A stretch of DNA of 64,000 nucleotides from Aricia agestis (lineage: Eukaryota > Arthropoda > Insecta > Lepidoptera > Lycaenidae), in assembly GCF_905147365.1 (NCBI RefSeq), contig NC_056422.1:6636501-6700500 (forward strand), read 5' to 3'. The notes beneath the pieces are model-generated. The model was given only the letters and a program-made list of their open reading frames with translations. It was not told where the DNA came from and searched no databases. Positions 8,223-20,643 of this stretch are shown here, piece by piece (positions within the stretch are counted from its first letter, which is position 1; every line of letters begins with the position of its first letter). The position numbers were made by a program, and so were the translations under genes.

Positions 8223-9224
8223 TCCCTTTGCTTGCTTACGTGGTCCAATACTATTAATATGTATGAGATGGGAGCACGCAGGATTTCGTCAAGTGTCACA
8301 TTCCTTAGCAATATCTGTATTCTGTAGGCCTATTAAGTAAGGACCATAGATTTAAAGAATTGACTTAGCAATACCCGTATGATATTGACCTCTAGCTAGA
8401 AAGAAAAAGGCAATCCTCTGGCCAATACTTATCTCTGTTCTGACCATAAACGTTGTCAATCTGCCGATACCGTGTGCCGACTGGACGTCAAAAAAAGAGT
8501 TCCGCTGTCATGTATCACACGTCTCTTTTTACCACGCAGTGTTACTGATAGTGTCATCTCTCTTGCTCAGGCCTTTGTTTCTCTATTCCGCTAGGTATAT
8601 TAACTTTATGGTTCTGACCGCGGGCTTGCAAGGTTGTCACTCCAGTCTCCACCAATCAGAATTCAAGACAAAGACAAAGACATGACATGACGTGAAGGAC
8701 CACTATTGGCTGTCTCTGCAAAAATTATACTCTACAATAAACGACGCATCCGCAGATCTGTTTTTAAATTGATAAGAATCCTTTTTGGCGGTATATAAAA
8801 ATGGCTTACACATTGTTTATTACTTTATCTAACTTTCTTATCGGGTAGACGCGGCACTGGCGCGTGGCAAGGCGCGTCAGGATTATCCGAAAGATAATAT
8901 CCGATAGATATCGGATATCGGTATCTTTGTCTTTACGTATTAATCCCTTACCCATGTCGCCCTACTGGGATATCTACGGTTCTGGGTTTCTGGAGCCCTT
9001 CATAAATCTAGGGTTAAATATATCGCCCAGGAGATAGCCGAGTAAACATTTACAGAAGGGTTGAATTATTGAATATTTTTGCGGTATATTGGGGTTTGGT
9101 ATTTTTGGTGTAATATATTTAATATTTTTAATGCAGATAGACCTGTTTTTCGTAAAAGATTTTTGTGAATGGAAATTGATGTGTGCCAACAAAATATAAA
9201 TACCATGATAAATAGTATCTTAAG
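8223..9224. other. host sequence right of the PLE array, no gene seen
   Basis: There is no credible ORF and no repeat I can name with certainty. Near 8880-8925 is a palindrome-rich stretch of overlapping ATATCCGATA/TATCGGATAT words. The segment 8480-8600 resembles a moderately repeated lepidopteran sequence, but I cannot assign it. Confidence 0.5.
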
Positions 9225-9349
9225 TCCTTTTTCGGGACTATCTCCATATCTACCGGGAAGTATCTCGATACTCAACAAAATCGGTTCAGCGGTTTGGGCG
9301 TGAAGAGGTAACAGACTGACACACATTCGTATTATAATATTAGTACAGA
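9225..9349 (-). mobile_element. Helitron-like (Lep1-type) fragment
   Basis: Read on the minus strand, it starts TCTGTACTAATATTATAA after a host A. It continues into the family's conserved block (cctcttcacgcccaaaccgc, then a CGATTTTG-like core and cccggtagata). The 3' hairpin and CTAG end are missing, so the copy is 3'-truncated near 9225. Confidence 0.6.
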
Positions 9350-11416
9350 TATCGAGTAGTGCCACAGTATTGTCCATGTTATTTCGAGCGCATAACTGCA
9401 ATGCCATTCACCTTAAACAAAAATAATACGTTGATAAAGTATCTTGACCCCGAGGTATTATCGCTATATGCTTCCTATTTATTGTTATTTAATAAAAATT
9501 ATTATCAAAGCAAAGTCATTTTCTGTAATACATGCAGAAATTATACTTGGCACCTGATTCTATTGAAATTCCTTGTAAACTTCAGCAAACGAACTTTACC
9601 TAATAGTTCAAGACGTGTTTAAATATTATATTATAATTAGGTAAGTAGTAGCTAAAAATTTTCGTTTTTTGCATAAATGAAGGACCGGGAGATTTACAAC
9701 TTACAAGGATTGTTCAAATCATAAAAGAAAAAACGAGTAATCCCTTAAGAGTCCGGGTGCTATCGACATTCTCATATATATGTAATACCAAGATCATTTG
9801 AGTTATTATTCAGCTGAAGATAGTAATTACCTAGGTTCCTGTACAAAGATTCACTGCAAATTATTTACATATCAAACAATATGAACGACCCTTAAGTTAT
9901 AAAATGTCAGTTATCCGCTTCAGCCACTTACGTCTTCAATTATGACTGTATATTGCCAAAATTTAGTCGCAATTCAAGTTTCATATTCACATTACAACTT
10001 CAAGATTCACTACACTATGTTAGCCCGCGGGTTCTGTTACATATTCAGGGCTGTTAATGAGGTGGGTTTCGTACACGTAACTTTGTCGTAACGTCTTTTC
10101 TAACTCAATAAGACATTCATAATTGTAATATTCTGATGGGATTCTTTATATTTTCTCCTACTATAAGTAAGTATATTTTATTATTTCTATGGATACTATT
10201 CACTTACTACAGGAGTTACAATTTCTTGGCACTAGCCTACATCTATTGATACTACCAAAAGATCGTTAGTCGGTCTTAACTTTGTAAAAAACTCTTACGA
10301 TTTTTATTATTCATAGCTTACGACTGACTTGAGTAAATTTGTATTGTATGCAAACTTACTCACTTTATTTACTATTATAAACATTTTGTCATAGTTGGGC
10401 CTTAAGCCTAAAAGGTCACAGTACTCGGAGGCTTCTGTTTCAAAAGAGAACCAAAGAAAAGTAGGTCCTGTACAGTTCCAAACAAAGCGTTTTCAAACAT
10501 ATATGAGTTTTGGCGCTGAGTGTGCGATGTACTCAAAAGAATAACAGCGTTAAAACTTTTCAATCGCTCCATTCGCAAGTTTGTCTGCAGACGTTAACCA
10601 AATCGAAAGCTTAACGAGACCTTAATTTGACAAAGAGTTTACTGGCTTTGATTTTTGATGTGTCGTAACTCGTAGTGAAGTAAACTTTATTTACTAATAT
10701 CGTTTTATAAATTGAATTGACGTTGTGGTAGATTTGGTAATCAGTTTCTAAACAAATTTATGTTACGATTGGTTTTTAGTTTTGCATGATTAAGGTGTAT
10801 TTATTTTGTGTTATCGGAAAATCTCAACCCTGAAGATTTTTTCTTTTCTACCAAATTCTTACACATAATGAATATCTAGAAAGCTTTTGAAATTGATTCA
10901 ACCAATTCTCATATAAACAAACCCGGGTACTAGAAATTCACCACGAGATACAATCAATAGATAAATCAAAACTCCCTGAAGAGTGTCATACAATATTCAA
11001 CGTGCGTGTATTTCGTTATCTCGTGGCCTCCTCAGGGAACTGAGAACGAAAATATTTCTTCTACTAATTAATTGTTTCTTTTCTAAAAGAAATGTGTGGA
11101 ATATCATAAATAGAAGAAAGCGTTGGATTACAGCAGCTGTGTACTACAGCTATATTCTAGTATTTGATGCACCATTAATATGCAGTTTTGTTCCTTATTT
11201 TATTTAGCCAAATTCCTATCGAACAGCAGAGAGTATTCTTATAATATAATAGAATATTATGAAGTGTAATTAGAGTACAATGCTGTGAAGAAATGAAGAG
11301 TATAATGCTCTTTATGAAGTATTAGTAGTCTCGTTTTATTTGTTGGTCTGAACCAATCCAACAAGGAACGCTATATTAATGCTATACCTATTTAAATAAT
11401 TTCCTTTCATAATTAG
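9350..11416. other. AT-rich non-coding stretch
   Basis: Only short chance ORFs (up to about 87 codons) with no recognisable domain. I see no RNA gene and no clear mobile-element ends. It lies upstream of the first host exon and could be intron or intergenic DNA. Confidence 0.5.
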
Positions 11417-11417
11417 T

Positions 11418-11690
11418 ATTTTTTTTTATCTATGGACGCTTCACACCACGTCAGTCTGGCCCCGTGCTGTAAGTACCTGAAGGACTTGTGTTACGGGTAC
11501 CAGACAACGGAAATATATTTAATACTTTTTTTTGTACTACGAGTATACATATATTTAAGATTTTATTATTTGATACTCATATTTAATACACATCCATGAC
11601 CCAGGAACTTTGAAAACTTTTTGTTCCGTCGGCGGGATTCGAACCTGCGATCCCCGGCTTGAGCTACTAACAGCCAACCAACTGAGGCAC
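11418..11690 (-). mobile_element. tRNA-derived SINE
   Basis: On the minus strand a tRNA-like head carries a D-arm-like GCCTCAGTTGGTTGGC and a T-arm with GGTTCGAATCCC (complement near 11633-11645). It is followed by an unrelated body and a terminal A-run (plus-strand T-run at 11419-11428). Box A/box B spacing with a poly-A tail indicates a SINE, not a tRNA gene: there is no proper acceptor stem. The body (…GGGCCAGACTGACGTGG…) resembles a SINE common in Lepidoptera. Confidence 0.7.
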
Positions 11691-11895
11691 AGCAGGGCTA
11701 AAATGGTCGCTTTGAAGAATCATGATATGAATCATAATATGATTATTTTTTCTAAAATCGCAAAATGCAACTCTGCTTGCAATTCATTTCTGTATTTTTG
11801 TACTGATTTGACATTTGTCAGTTTGACAGTTTTGACAATTAATTTGCTGAATTGATTGAGAGGAATTGCTAAATGTGACCATTTTAGCCCCGCTG
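11690..11895. mobile_element. MITE-like element with ~18-bp inverted ends
   Basis: GGGCTAAAATGGTC at the left (from about 11696) is matched by GACCATTTTAGCCC at the right (about 11876-11890), with CAGC/GCTG just outside. The interior is AT-rich and non-coding. The left end abuts or overlaps the SINE head. I could not find a convincing target duplication, so the superfamily is open (hAT-like ends are possible). Confidence 0.5.
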
Positions 11896-12059
11896 AGGTC
11901 GTTATTAATTCCATAATTCCTCATTTTGTCGCCTATATAGTCTATTGGTATTCTGCTCTATGTCATATTTATATGAAGCGCCTGAAACGAACGCAAATCC
12001 TTTATCATTTTCCTGGTGGTATCAGTGGCGTTAGTTTCCATACATTTTCCTCCGGCCAG

Positions 12060-12245
12060 TTCGAATGGACGTGTCATGTGTGTGAATTGTATGGAAGTAG
12101 TGATCTGGATAAAATGTTCGAATACAAGAGACGGGACTCGTTGAAACTGGTGGCTGAGAGACTTCTGCTACGACGGAAGTCCAGCTCCCCATTCAACTCT
12201 CCTCTCAACTCGCCCCTCAACTCGCCCAGCCCGTATACCGATGAG
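12060..12245 (+). CDS. coding exon of an unrecognised host gene
   Basis: A polypyrimidine tract and AG (12058-12059) precede, and GAG|GTAGGT follows. The exon is 186 bp, phase 0 at both borders, and encodes 62 residues starting FEWTCHVCELYGSSDLDKMF. A CxxC pair (CHVC) is followed by a charged segment and a low-complexity SPFNSPLNSPLNSPSP tail built from near-identical 12-base repeats. GC content is clearly above the flanks. The frame stays open upstream to about 11856, with an ATG at 11973, so a first coding exon without the upstream acceptor is possible. I do not recognise the protein. It matches the exon at 58735 in strand and phase. Confidence 0.65.
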
Positions 12246-13949
12246 GTAGGTCTTTGAATATTTTTTAAGAAAAAAAAAATACGCAAAAAAATATTTCAGA
12301 ATAAATAAAATGTTAGTATCGGTGTTTTTTAGAAAATAAAGGTAACTTGTAAGTATAGAATTCTGAAAAATGATTTTATAAATTTTATTTAATATTATGT
12401 TGAGTAATTTTGCGTACGTGATTAAAAACTTGCGTTAATATTTTCAAAGTTGTGGTATTTATAAATGGTAATAAAATTATGTCATTAAAATTACCATAGC
12501 TTGTACTTAATTTCTTTATTAATACTTATTAGTTACGTTTACAAAAAGTACGTAACGGTAACGCTTTACATATAATATGAAAAATAATTTTGACTTTATT
12601 TATTGGGATTTGGGGAAGGGAAAACAATTATTATTACATGATTTTTTAAAGTATCAATATTTCATAATATTTTTGTGTTAAAGGTTTGCATATGATCGGC
12701 GCTTAGTAAATATATGCGTAAAAGCGATACTGCCCTTGAATGTTCGCAAATCTTATCAATGACTGATTACAGAAATAATTTGCGGCGGATACGTTACCGA
12801 ATACGCTCAATACCATCTGTATTGAGCGTATTCTCTAGCTAGCACGGTCACTGTCAAAACCGGTATACGATATTCTGTCAAATATAATTTTAGAGTAGGT
12901 AGAGATCTTGTTAAAAATGTTTTAAATCAATTTAGTATGTGGGTTACGTTAGTTTAATTATTATAACACAATTTTGAATAGTTCAATAATTCTGTAAAGG
13001 TCGCAGTTTTCATGGTCAGCCCCATAGTTAAGAATGTGCTACATCGGCAATACTAAGGGTTGACATACAGCGGAAAAATTTAATTTTAACACAAGAATTA
13101 TAATTTATTTAAATTTTTAACACATGAATTATAAGGAATAAGTGATAAAGTGTTAAAGTATAAAATGTTCGTACGTTGCTATTAAGCTTGTTATTAATGA
13201 AATTTATTTTTATTTGCAACTTCAGTATATTAGAATAATTAAAAGGAGACGTAATGCATAGAGAGTCTACGCTCACTAATAATAATAGAAAAGCGACGAA
13301 GAACATGTAGACGGGCATTTTCTTCTACGATTGAAAACGAAGAAAATAATCCATAAATCTCCTACTAAGTTATTTAGGGAGGTACAGAGCGCTATCATCG
13401 AAGCGAATAGAACACACATCTTCCATTCATAGTCATATACATAAATATGTATTTCAATACAATGTTTCACATAACCCTGCGGCGGATACAATACACTCCC
13501 GTACCAGTTTCTACGCACCGCTTATCACCCCATTGCATTTTAAAACGCTCTAAATTGCTAACTCAATGACAAGAAACTAGCACTTTCCTTGAATCCAATA
13601 GTCACAATATTGTGAATCCAGGTGATGCTGCAGCAGCAGCATGTAAATATTTACTGGTTATCTACTTCTTACTGGCTGTCGCAATTAAAATGAGCCCAAA
13701 CACGAAACCTCTTCTCTAAGTTGGCGAGGAGTTGGATATCCTATTGATTACCAGGTGATGCTGCAGCACCAGGTCAACTTTCCATTAATGTGTAAATATT
13801 CATAAATGTCACGTACTAGAATGCAATAAAGCCCACCAAACTACTGTTGATAATCGGCCCTTCACGAACCAGATGAACTGCGATTTTTCAGCACGGAGCA
13901 GGCTGATGATGATGAACTATGGCTAAGAACACTCTCAGTTAAGTCAGCT
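12246..13949. other. start of the presumed 46.5-kb intron, AT-rich
   Basis: No coding signal. A short perfect hairpin with arms of AATACGCTCAATAC type lies at about 12808-12836. Two similar short words (GGTGATGCTGCAGCA) occur near 13621 and 13753. Otherwise nothing is recognisable. Confidence 0.5.
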
Positions 13950-14005
13950 TTCAAACAAAAAAAACTAGATCAAAATCGGTCCACCCGTTTGGATGCTACG
14001 ATGCC

Positions 14006-14051
<46 letters not shown>

Positions 14052-14106
14052 CGACAGACAGACAAGTCAAACTTATAACACCCCTCTTTTTTGTCGGGGG
14101 TTAAAA
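13950..14106 (+). mobile_element. retroelement 3' fragment with (CAGA)n run
   Basis: Contains GATCAAAATCGGTCCACCCG, then a (CAGA)n microsatellite at about 14009-14064, then CACCCCTCTTTTTTGTCGGG and a short A-run. This arrangement is a familiar repeat tail in moth and butterfly genomes. No coding part remains. Confidence 0.5.
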
Positions 14107-14583
14107 ATTGTCGATTGCCACGCGATAAACCTTGTATTCAGTACAACAAATAAGGCGCTATAAACCGAATTTATACGAGTATTGTATCGGTTTAAGTAGG
14201 TACAAGTACAGTTATGTCGATTTGTTACAAGGCCGAGTGACCTTCTAGTGCGAGGTATCTAATCCCCAATTTTACGTTTTGTCAACAAAAAACAGTTAGG
14301 GTGACGTCACGTTATGTTCCTTTAGTAATGCTTTAAAATGTGTTCACAAAAAGTTATCTAATTAGGATACATTAGTTTGAACATGCATATTATTTTAAAG
14401 CATATGTAAATCTTAATTTTCTCCTAAATAATTTAGATTAAAACATATTGATGCGTAAAACCCACACAGCGAATTGAGATTTTCAGAGGCACACCACTTA
14501 AATTAAAATGTCATATTTATGATATTCCTTGCCAAAGCTTGTAATTTTGATCCTATTAGATTTTGTTTGTTATTAATGATCTA

Positions 14584-14706
14584 TTAAGGGTTAATTCAGA
14601 CCGCAACGCGACGCGTAGATGCATTTCTAAATTTATATAATTTGACAGATTCGAGACGTCTCAAGCAATCGAAATCTGTCAAATCTGCGGTCTGAATCAA
14701 CCCTTA
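14584..14706. mobile_element. palindromic MITE (TAAGGGTT… ends)
   Basis: The left end TAAGGGTTAATTCAGACCGC is matched inversely by a GCGGTCTGAATCAACCCTTA right end. Internal AATTTGACAGATT/AATCTGTCAAAT words also pair. A related element is at about 57555-57730, sharing GACGCGTAGATG and the GGTCTGAA end. Confidence 0.65.
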
Positions 14707-15020
14707 GTCTTTCTCAATTACTTCACACCAAAAAGTTTCTCCGAATGAATCTTAAGGGGTTATTATGATCAAAGATATTTAACGGTTAAATCGCGATAGT
14801 ATGTCGGCAATTTTTATCGGCGGTCTGTTTATACAAAATATTACTGCTATCAGATCCACGTTATGCATATTACATAGGCGATAAGCTCCGCCTTATGTAC
14901 GTGACACGCTTATATCGGTGGGAAACGACTGTACAAATAGGCTACCTTTGAATGTTATTAGGCCACATTTGGTGGGTTAAATGTATATCGCGATAGGAAA
15001 AGGGTTAATATACCTAAAAT

Positions 15021-15235
15021 GTGCGTTGCCGGCCTTTTAAGAGGGAAGAGGGAGGGTAGAGAAGGGAAGGGATAGGGGAGGGTAAGAAAGGGAATAGGGT
15101 AGGGGATTGGGTCTCCGGTAAACTCACTCACTCGGCGAAACAGCGCAAGCGCTGTTTCACGCCGGTTTTCTGTGAGAACGTGGTATTTATCCGGTCAAGC
15201 CGGCCCATTCGTGCCGAAGCATGGCTCTCCCACGT
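15021..15235 (-). mobile_element. SINE-like element sharing a LINE 3' region, truncated
   Basis: The minus strand reads from the family head (ACGTGGGAGAGCCATGCTTC) through GCCGGCTTGACCGG and the GAAACAGCGCTTGCGCTG hairpin to a CCCT-rich run and GGCCGGCAACGCAC. It lacks the 3' tail and A-run of the complete copy at 38573-38943. Confidence 0.65.
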
Positions 15236-15449
15236 ATAAACTATTACTTATATAAACTTATAAAACTATTACATAAACTTGATAGAATAGTGCTAGAGAA
15301 TGGAGATTAAGGAATGGAGCCATTTCTTGAAAGCTTACTAATAATATTATAAATGCGATTGCGTCTATCTCTTGCTTCTTCACTGAAGAGGTTTAGATAA
15401 AATTTCGTTTAGATAGAATATATTAAATATATCATGTCCCGGGATAGGA

Positions 15450-15655
15450 CTTAGGCCCAGACCACAACTGACAACACCGCGCTGCGGCGTCGTATCGCAA
15501 AAACAACTTCGCACAGAAATGCGATGCGTTGTCACAACGTAAACATGTCATCGGAAATCTCGCTGTCGCGTCGCAAATTTCCACGATGCGTTCTGGGACG
15601 TCGTAGATTTTTATGATGCGACGCAGCAACGCACTGTCGTAGCCTGGCCCTTAGG
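15450..15655. mobile_element. palindromic foldback element
   Basis: TTAGGCCCAGACCACAACTG at the left is matched inversely by a GTCGTAGCCTGGCCCTTA-type right end. Inside are several GCGTCGCA/TGCGACGC words in both orientations. It is non-coding and about 206 bp long. It is the only copy I see in the window. Confidence 0.5.
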
Positions 15656-16694
15656 ATAGTTTTTCTCGCAATAAAATTGACTATTCCCACGCGATAATTT
15701 AAGCACAGCAAAGTTACTGACATTCCAGTAGTCCCATATTTTCACACAATAACTCTTACGGACACTCAATAATCAATATCATAATATTAAATGAATGTTA
15801 CATAACCCGACTAAACTCGCCGGTCTAACAGACCCATTCGTCACAATCGGCAGGGTCGTTTGGACCCATATGGCGCTAATCGATGATGTGTACAACTTTC
15901 TTTTACCTGGCCTTTTAGAGCTACCTGTTACGATGTGCTACGTGTCTGTAATTTTTTGGGCGTAGAATGATTCATATTTTTGAGAGGTTAAGTGCATAAG
16001 TTTGCATCCTTTTGTGACAAAAAAGTATTAATTCCTACTTAAAAGATATATCTTGCACGTCTACTTATTTGAATTAGTCGTTTGTAGCCAAAACTATAAA
16101 ATATTTATAATATCTACGGGAAAGATAACCTAAAAACGAAAGGTCTTTGGCTCGTGCATGTTTGGGCGTCTGTTGCCATGGCGTTGTTCCGTGGCAGGTG
16201 TGTGGAACAGCTGTCGTGCCATTTGCCAGGCTTATTTGGCATTTGATGCATAAGATAAAACCAAACAAAGAGATATAAATAAGAAAAAGAGAGGATTAGA
16301 GCGTAGGTAAATGATTTGTACTCTTTTTGTAAGTCACGACTCACGTCTCATACGTAACTGAAAAATCCGTCTCCATTTACAGGTTATAAAGTACTAATTT
16401 TTTATACACTATATTATTCAAGTAAGTTATAGGTAGAATCACTTTTCCTGGTGCTAAGAACCTATAAATCTATGCTTGTAAAATATGCTTTATTTCAACA
16501 TTATGTTTAGTTACAAACATTATCCATCAATGTCCTTACTCCTTATGCTATGTGATAACCACAACTAAATCTGTTGTTCTCGTTCAGAATATAGACAGGA
16601 AAACTGATCCTATCCAACTTTATTTAAGTACATACATTTTCCTAGAATTATTATAATTTATAGCATACTTGTTACATATCATGTTTTGTGCCAA
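15656..16694. other. non-coding stretch
   Basis: No coding exon, RNA gene or recognisable element ends found. Confidence 0.45.
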
Positions 16695-16812
16695 TCCATG
16701 CTGATATTATAAATGCGAAAGTGTGTCTGTCTACACGCCCAAACCGCTGAATCGATTTTGCTGTTTGATATCCCCCCATCTTTGACGTAACGGAGTTGCC
16801 GGCGTTATCTAG
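16695..16812 (+). mobile_element. Helitron-like (Lep1-type), short internally deleted copy
   Basis: Starts TC after a host A (TCCATGCTGATATTATAAAT) and ends …CGTTATCTAG followed by T, the Helitron pattern. The hairpin-forming AACGGAGTTGCCGG remnant lies just before the end. The CCCGGGAAAGGACAT middle present in longer copies is missing. Confidence 0.7.
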
Positions 16813-17527
16813 TGCTTGACTCTTTGTTTTACCCAAACAATCACAACAAAACCGCAATCTGACACTTATTTTTGGATAAGGAAGGAAAATGAATCGATCG
16901 TCATGAGTTCATGACTCATCTATTTATTAATACGTGAGCCAAAAACTTTGTACCCCTTTTGACGAAAAATGGGGAAACGTAGGTGAATGAAATTTTGCAC
17001 AGTTATAGTTTATATGGTGAAGGAGTGCATCGAGCTAATATTATTTTGAAATTATGTTTTTGTCATACATTTTTTTAACAAATAAAACATTACACACACT
17101 AGGAAAATTACAGATTTTTGAGTGACAAGCCTATACATACGAATTATACTCTTTTATTTATGGCTGAAGTCTGTTGACAACAAAGTGACAAATTGAAAAT
17201 GGATTATAGTTTTTTTTATTGCATCTAAGATACAATATTATATAGACAATACTTACACGGCCAGTCTGAGCAGCTAAGTCCCAGAGACAAGAGTTGAAAA
17301 AAAGTCAATATTTTTTACAAAATATAGCTAGTAGTCCTAATGTCGTTGAAACTAAGGTCGAATTTCGACCATTGGGCGATCTCTAATATTAGTTATTAAC
17401 TTATTTTTTAATGTCATTTTATTTATTAATTTTATTTTACGTCACTTTTCTATTACCAAATCGCTCTACGGCCTACGCCCAATACAAAAAACCTCGAAAA
17501 CTTGCTACTTTATTAATATAATATATA
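16813..17527. other. AT-rich non-coding stretch
   Basis: No gene or recognisable repeat ends seen. Confidence 0.45.
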
Positions 17528-17689
17528 CAGGGTGTAACAAAACTAAGTGATAATACTTCAGGCTGTGTATGTGTTCCTTGTAGAGAGAAGAAGAAGTCTT
17601 TCAGCGCTGCTACTTTCGCAGTGAGCTCTCTACAAAGAATTGCATTTAAAACACCCTAAAGTATTATCACTTAGTTTTGTTACAACCTG
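17528..17689. mobile_element. MITE with CAGGGTGTAACAAAACT ends
   Basis: The left end CAGGGTGTAACAAAACTAAG is matched inversely by CTTAGTTTTGTTACAACCTG at the right over more than 30 bp. The element is 162 bp and flanked by TATA on both sides (17524-17527 and 17690-17693), consistent with a TA or TATA target duplication and hence a Tc1/mariner-type origin. Related copies lie at about 59184 and 63775. Confidence 0.75.
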
Positions 17690-18550
17690 TATACTAAGAT
17701 ATACTGCAATGTTTTCACGCTAAACGGCAGCACCAGCACAGACACTTTGACGTTTCTGTCAATGTGACGAGTGCAACGTGTCGGATTTTGTGGGTGGATG
17801 GATGTGTTAGTAGCGCCCTGTACCTTTGCGTAACATTCCCTTTTCGACCCATGGCTCTCGAGCTATAACCATGGATATATATTTCACGCATGGATCACTG
17901 ATCACAGGGCGTGACTTATGAGTCACTTTCCAGGCTTTATGTGAGCCAATAGCCTTGATGAGCTGACCGATGGAGGCTTGAGGATTATGACTCATTTTAC
18001 CTGGGCCTTAAAGCTTTTATCTCTGGGACTGTTTTATATGCTCCTTGATAAATGTCAATTTTATCTGATAGTGATTCTGGGCATATAATTCTCTGTTTCT
18101 TATATTTCTTTTAAACTATTCCCTACGTCTATAATCGTAAGAACTAATCAGAAGCATAATCCGGGTTTTCGAAAGTACCTCCATCATACATGCCCTTCGT
18201 TCGAAGAAATAAGTTCAGCGGTTAAATTTGAGGACAGACAAATTTTCATAACACTTTCGCATTCACATACTATGTCCTTTTCTCATCAGTCATCACCTAA
18301 AATATTGAACTTTAGTGTAGCACTAAATATATTTACGTCTGTCTTTGTGAATGCACCAAAATATTATTTTCTTACTCTTCCAATTTGGCCAGGCCAATGC
18401 AGGTCTACTTTGTATGCAGCTGGCCCGCCACTGAAACAAGTCCAAGATTGTTTGCCAGGAATTGGCATGCCATGTGTGTCCGTTTGACATGTCTGGAGTT
18501 CCGATATCCTTTGTGTAGTCCGAGTCTTGAGCCAAGTTGCATTCGAAAAT
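17690..18550. other. non-coding stretch with a small Helitron-like scrap
   Basis: Around 18208-18268 are scattered words of the Lep1-type family (TTCAGCGG, CACTTTCGCATT). No coding exon is supported. Confidence 0.4.
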
Positions 18551-18622
18551 TTCGTCTAAACCGACTTCCTAAAAGAAGAAGGTTATATTATTATGTTTGG
18601 CTGTGTTTTTTTTTTGTTATAA
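18551..18622 (+). repeat. fragment of the AACCGACTTCC repeat family
   Basis: AAACCGACTTCCTAAAAGAA, then GGTTATATTATTATGTTTGGC and a T-run. The same end sequence recurs near 23783-23843 and inversely near 37255-37322 and 42940-43035. It looks like the terminal part of a widespread element. Confidence 0.5.
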
Positions 18623-19046
18623 TCTATCTTTTAGTTCTTTCATGCATTATTGTGAGTTAAAGGAGGTCTGTTTATTCATAATAAGTATCGTAAATCATAA
18701 TAATATAAATTACTACGGCCAAATTGTAGGGAAACGCATTACATCAACGATCCACACGCGATCAGATTATGCTTAGTACAAAATACGAAATACATTTGCG
18801 AAAATAAGAATAGGCTAAAAATATAACATTAAGATATTCAGTATATCGAAAGACAAGCTAAGGTTTACAACCCGGCTTTCAAATGTTTTTAAAAACATTA
18901 ATAAATGGCTATCGCCTCTATTTGAAGTATATAAAATGTGCCTAGTGGCCAAATATTAAGAGAGCGAGAAATTCTCCTTTTAGTAGTAGGGCAAATCGAA
19001 TGAAGCTGCGTAAAGAGTAACTATTCGAACTCCTATAACATTTTAA

Positions 19047-19188
19047 GGGCCTGTTTCACCACTTAGGTACTGATAAGTGCCGGATAGGCTATCCACCACT
19101 TAACTTGACAGATGGAGAATCTGTCAAAAAAGTTGTAGATAGCCTATCCGGCACTTTATAGTTTATCAGGAAGTGGTGAAACAGGCCC
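19047..19188. mobile_element. TWA-target MITE (GGGCCTGTTTCACC family), copy 1
   Basis: Ends GGGCCTGTTTCACCACTT and its inverse, 142 bp, with TAA directly outside each end (19044-19046, 19189-19191). The halves pair almost along their whole length (GATAGCCTATCCGGCACTT type words). No coding capacity. TWA target duplications with short G-rich inverted ends point to PIF/Harbinger mobilisation. Confidence 0.82.
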
Positions 19189-19592
19189 TAAATCTTATAA
19201 CTTATATTAAAAGTATTAAGTATAGTTTAAAAAAATATGCTTTGTAACATTACACATACAGAATACAGATACTCAGATTTACGTTTTATGATAGAAAACT
19301 TCATATTTAAAGCTGTTTATGAGCTTTTCTTTCTCAGATCATTGCTATCACGCTATTACTTTATGCGCAGTACAATACGCATATAAAATCCGATCTAAGA
19401 TACACAAACAAACAACAATAGCTGTGAATTAAAATCGATTTCTGCGATACACCGCGACCGTAACAAAAACGCATGTTTATTGTAAGACGTCGTAGCCCGG
19501 TAGGGTTGTCACTAAACCAACAAACAAAGAGTGGAGTGCTAGTGAAGACCGCGCAAAACTTTAAGGTCACTTAACAAAAATGGAGGGGGAAT

Positions 19593-19778
19593 TAGTATTA
19601 AATGCGAAAGTCTGTCCGCCTGACTGTCATACCTCCACGCCTAATCCGCTGAGCCGATTTTGTTAAAATTTGCTTTGAGTCTCGGAAAAATACATATGAT
19701 ACTTTTTATCCCGGACGAATGTACGGTTCCCGCGAGATAAACGAATATTGGCACAACTTGATTGCGAGCGTCAGCTAG
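19593..19778 (+). mobile_element. Helitron-like (Lep1-type)
   Basis: Contains ATTAGTATTAAATGCGAAAG, the CCGATTTTGTTAAAATTTGC block and TTTATCCCGGACGAATGTAC. It ends …GTCAGCTAG followed by T. The 5' end is decayed and the 3' hairpin is eroded. Confidence 0.65.
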
Positions 19779-20129
19779 TTTGGTATAAATTATAATGTTG
19801 ATGTAGAAGTGTCGTTATTGGTAGATCAGGATCAAACAGTGATACGTTATTGGTAGCTATTGTTCAAAATTGGAAGATAAATAAACTTTACAATTTTTCA
19901 AGTCAATTTTTTTTTGTGGCAACCCTATTTTTAACCAAGATTTCTCCGGCAAAGCACCGTTGATTCTCATACGGTTCATAATTACTGAGATTTCTATGTA
20001 TTGTTCAGTTTATATGTGGGAACCTGACGCACGGTCATGGTAAATACAAACAAAACTCACATCTAAATCAGAAAGTTTTTGTTATTCAGCAATAAAAACA
20101 TAGTAAGTATAACATTGCGTGAAGATTAA

Positions 20130-20257
20130 GGGCCTGTTTCACTACTTTCTGATGAAGTGACTAATAGGCTATTCACAACTTTTTTGACAGATTCTCCATA
20201 CTTGATCTGTCAAGTTAATTGGTGGATAGCTTTATCAGGAAGTGGTGAAACAGGCCC
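20130..20257. mobile_element. TWA-target MITE, copy 2
   Basis: 128 bp, GGGCCTGTTTCACTACTTTC to its inverse, TAA on both sides (20127-20129, 20258-20260). Part of the right half has been deleted relative to copy 1. Confidence 0.8.
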
Positions 20258-20643
20258 TAAGATTTTTAAAGATATGACAGATACGCAATGAGTAAGGGTC
20301 ATTAAAAGGAGAATTATTCTCAATCACTCAAGCAATACTAAAAATTTTAGGACTCTAGAAAACTAGGAATGCAAAAATGACATGGAAGATGAGCGTCATG
20401 TTTTTGAGTTTCGGCTGAAGCGTTTTTGATTGGCTAAACAAGACACAAACCAATCAACAACGATCTTAATAATGGTGATAAAAGACTAATATAATTGAAG
20501 AGTTTATGATGATAAAGGTGCCTCATAGTAAGTATCACGGGTATAAAATGAATATTATTCAGTGTTTACCGCTTATAATAACAGTCCTGCGTCTTGCTCC
20601 ATTAGGATCTATTCTTGGTTCAACGTTAAGGGTTAACGCACAC

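Noticed and set aside
11620..11700. A tRNA gene on the minus strand
   Set aside because: The T-arm and D-arm words are good, but no acceptor stem or anticodon arm closes, and a SINE body with an A-run follows.
12074..12286. Antisense 70-codon ORF over the first exon
   Set aside because: It is the complement of the low-complexity Ser-Pro-Asn coding repeat. The splice borders and phase support only the plus strand.
14009..14064. CRISPR-like direct repeat array
   Set aside because: It is a CAGA microsatellite without spacers, inside a retroelement tail of a eukaryotic genome.
18272..18660. Overlapping 71- and 91-codon ORFs as exons
   Set aside because: No splice context, no codon bias and no domain; the end of the second runs into a dispersed repeat.
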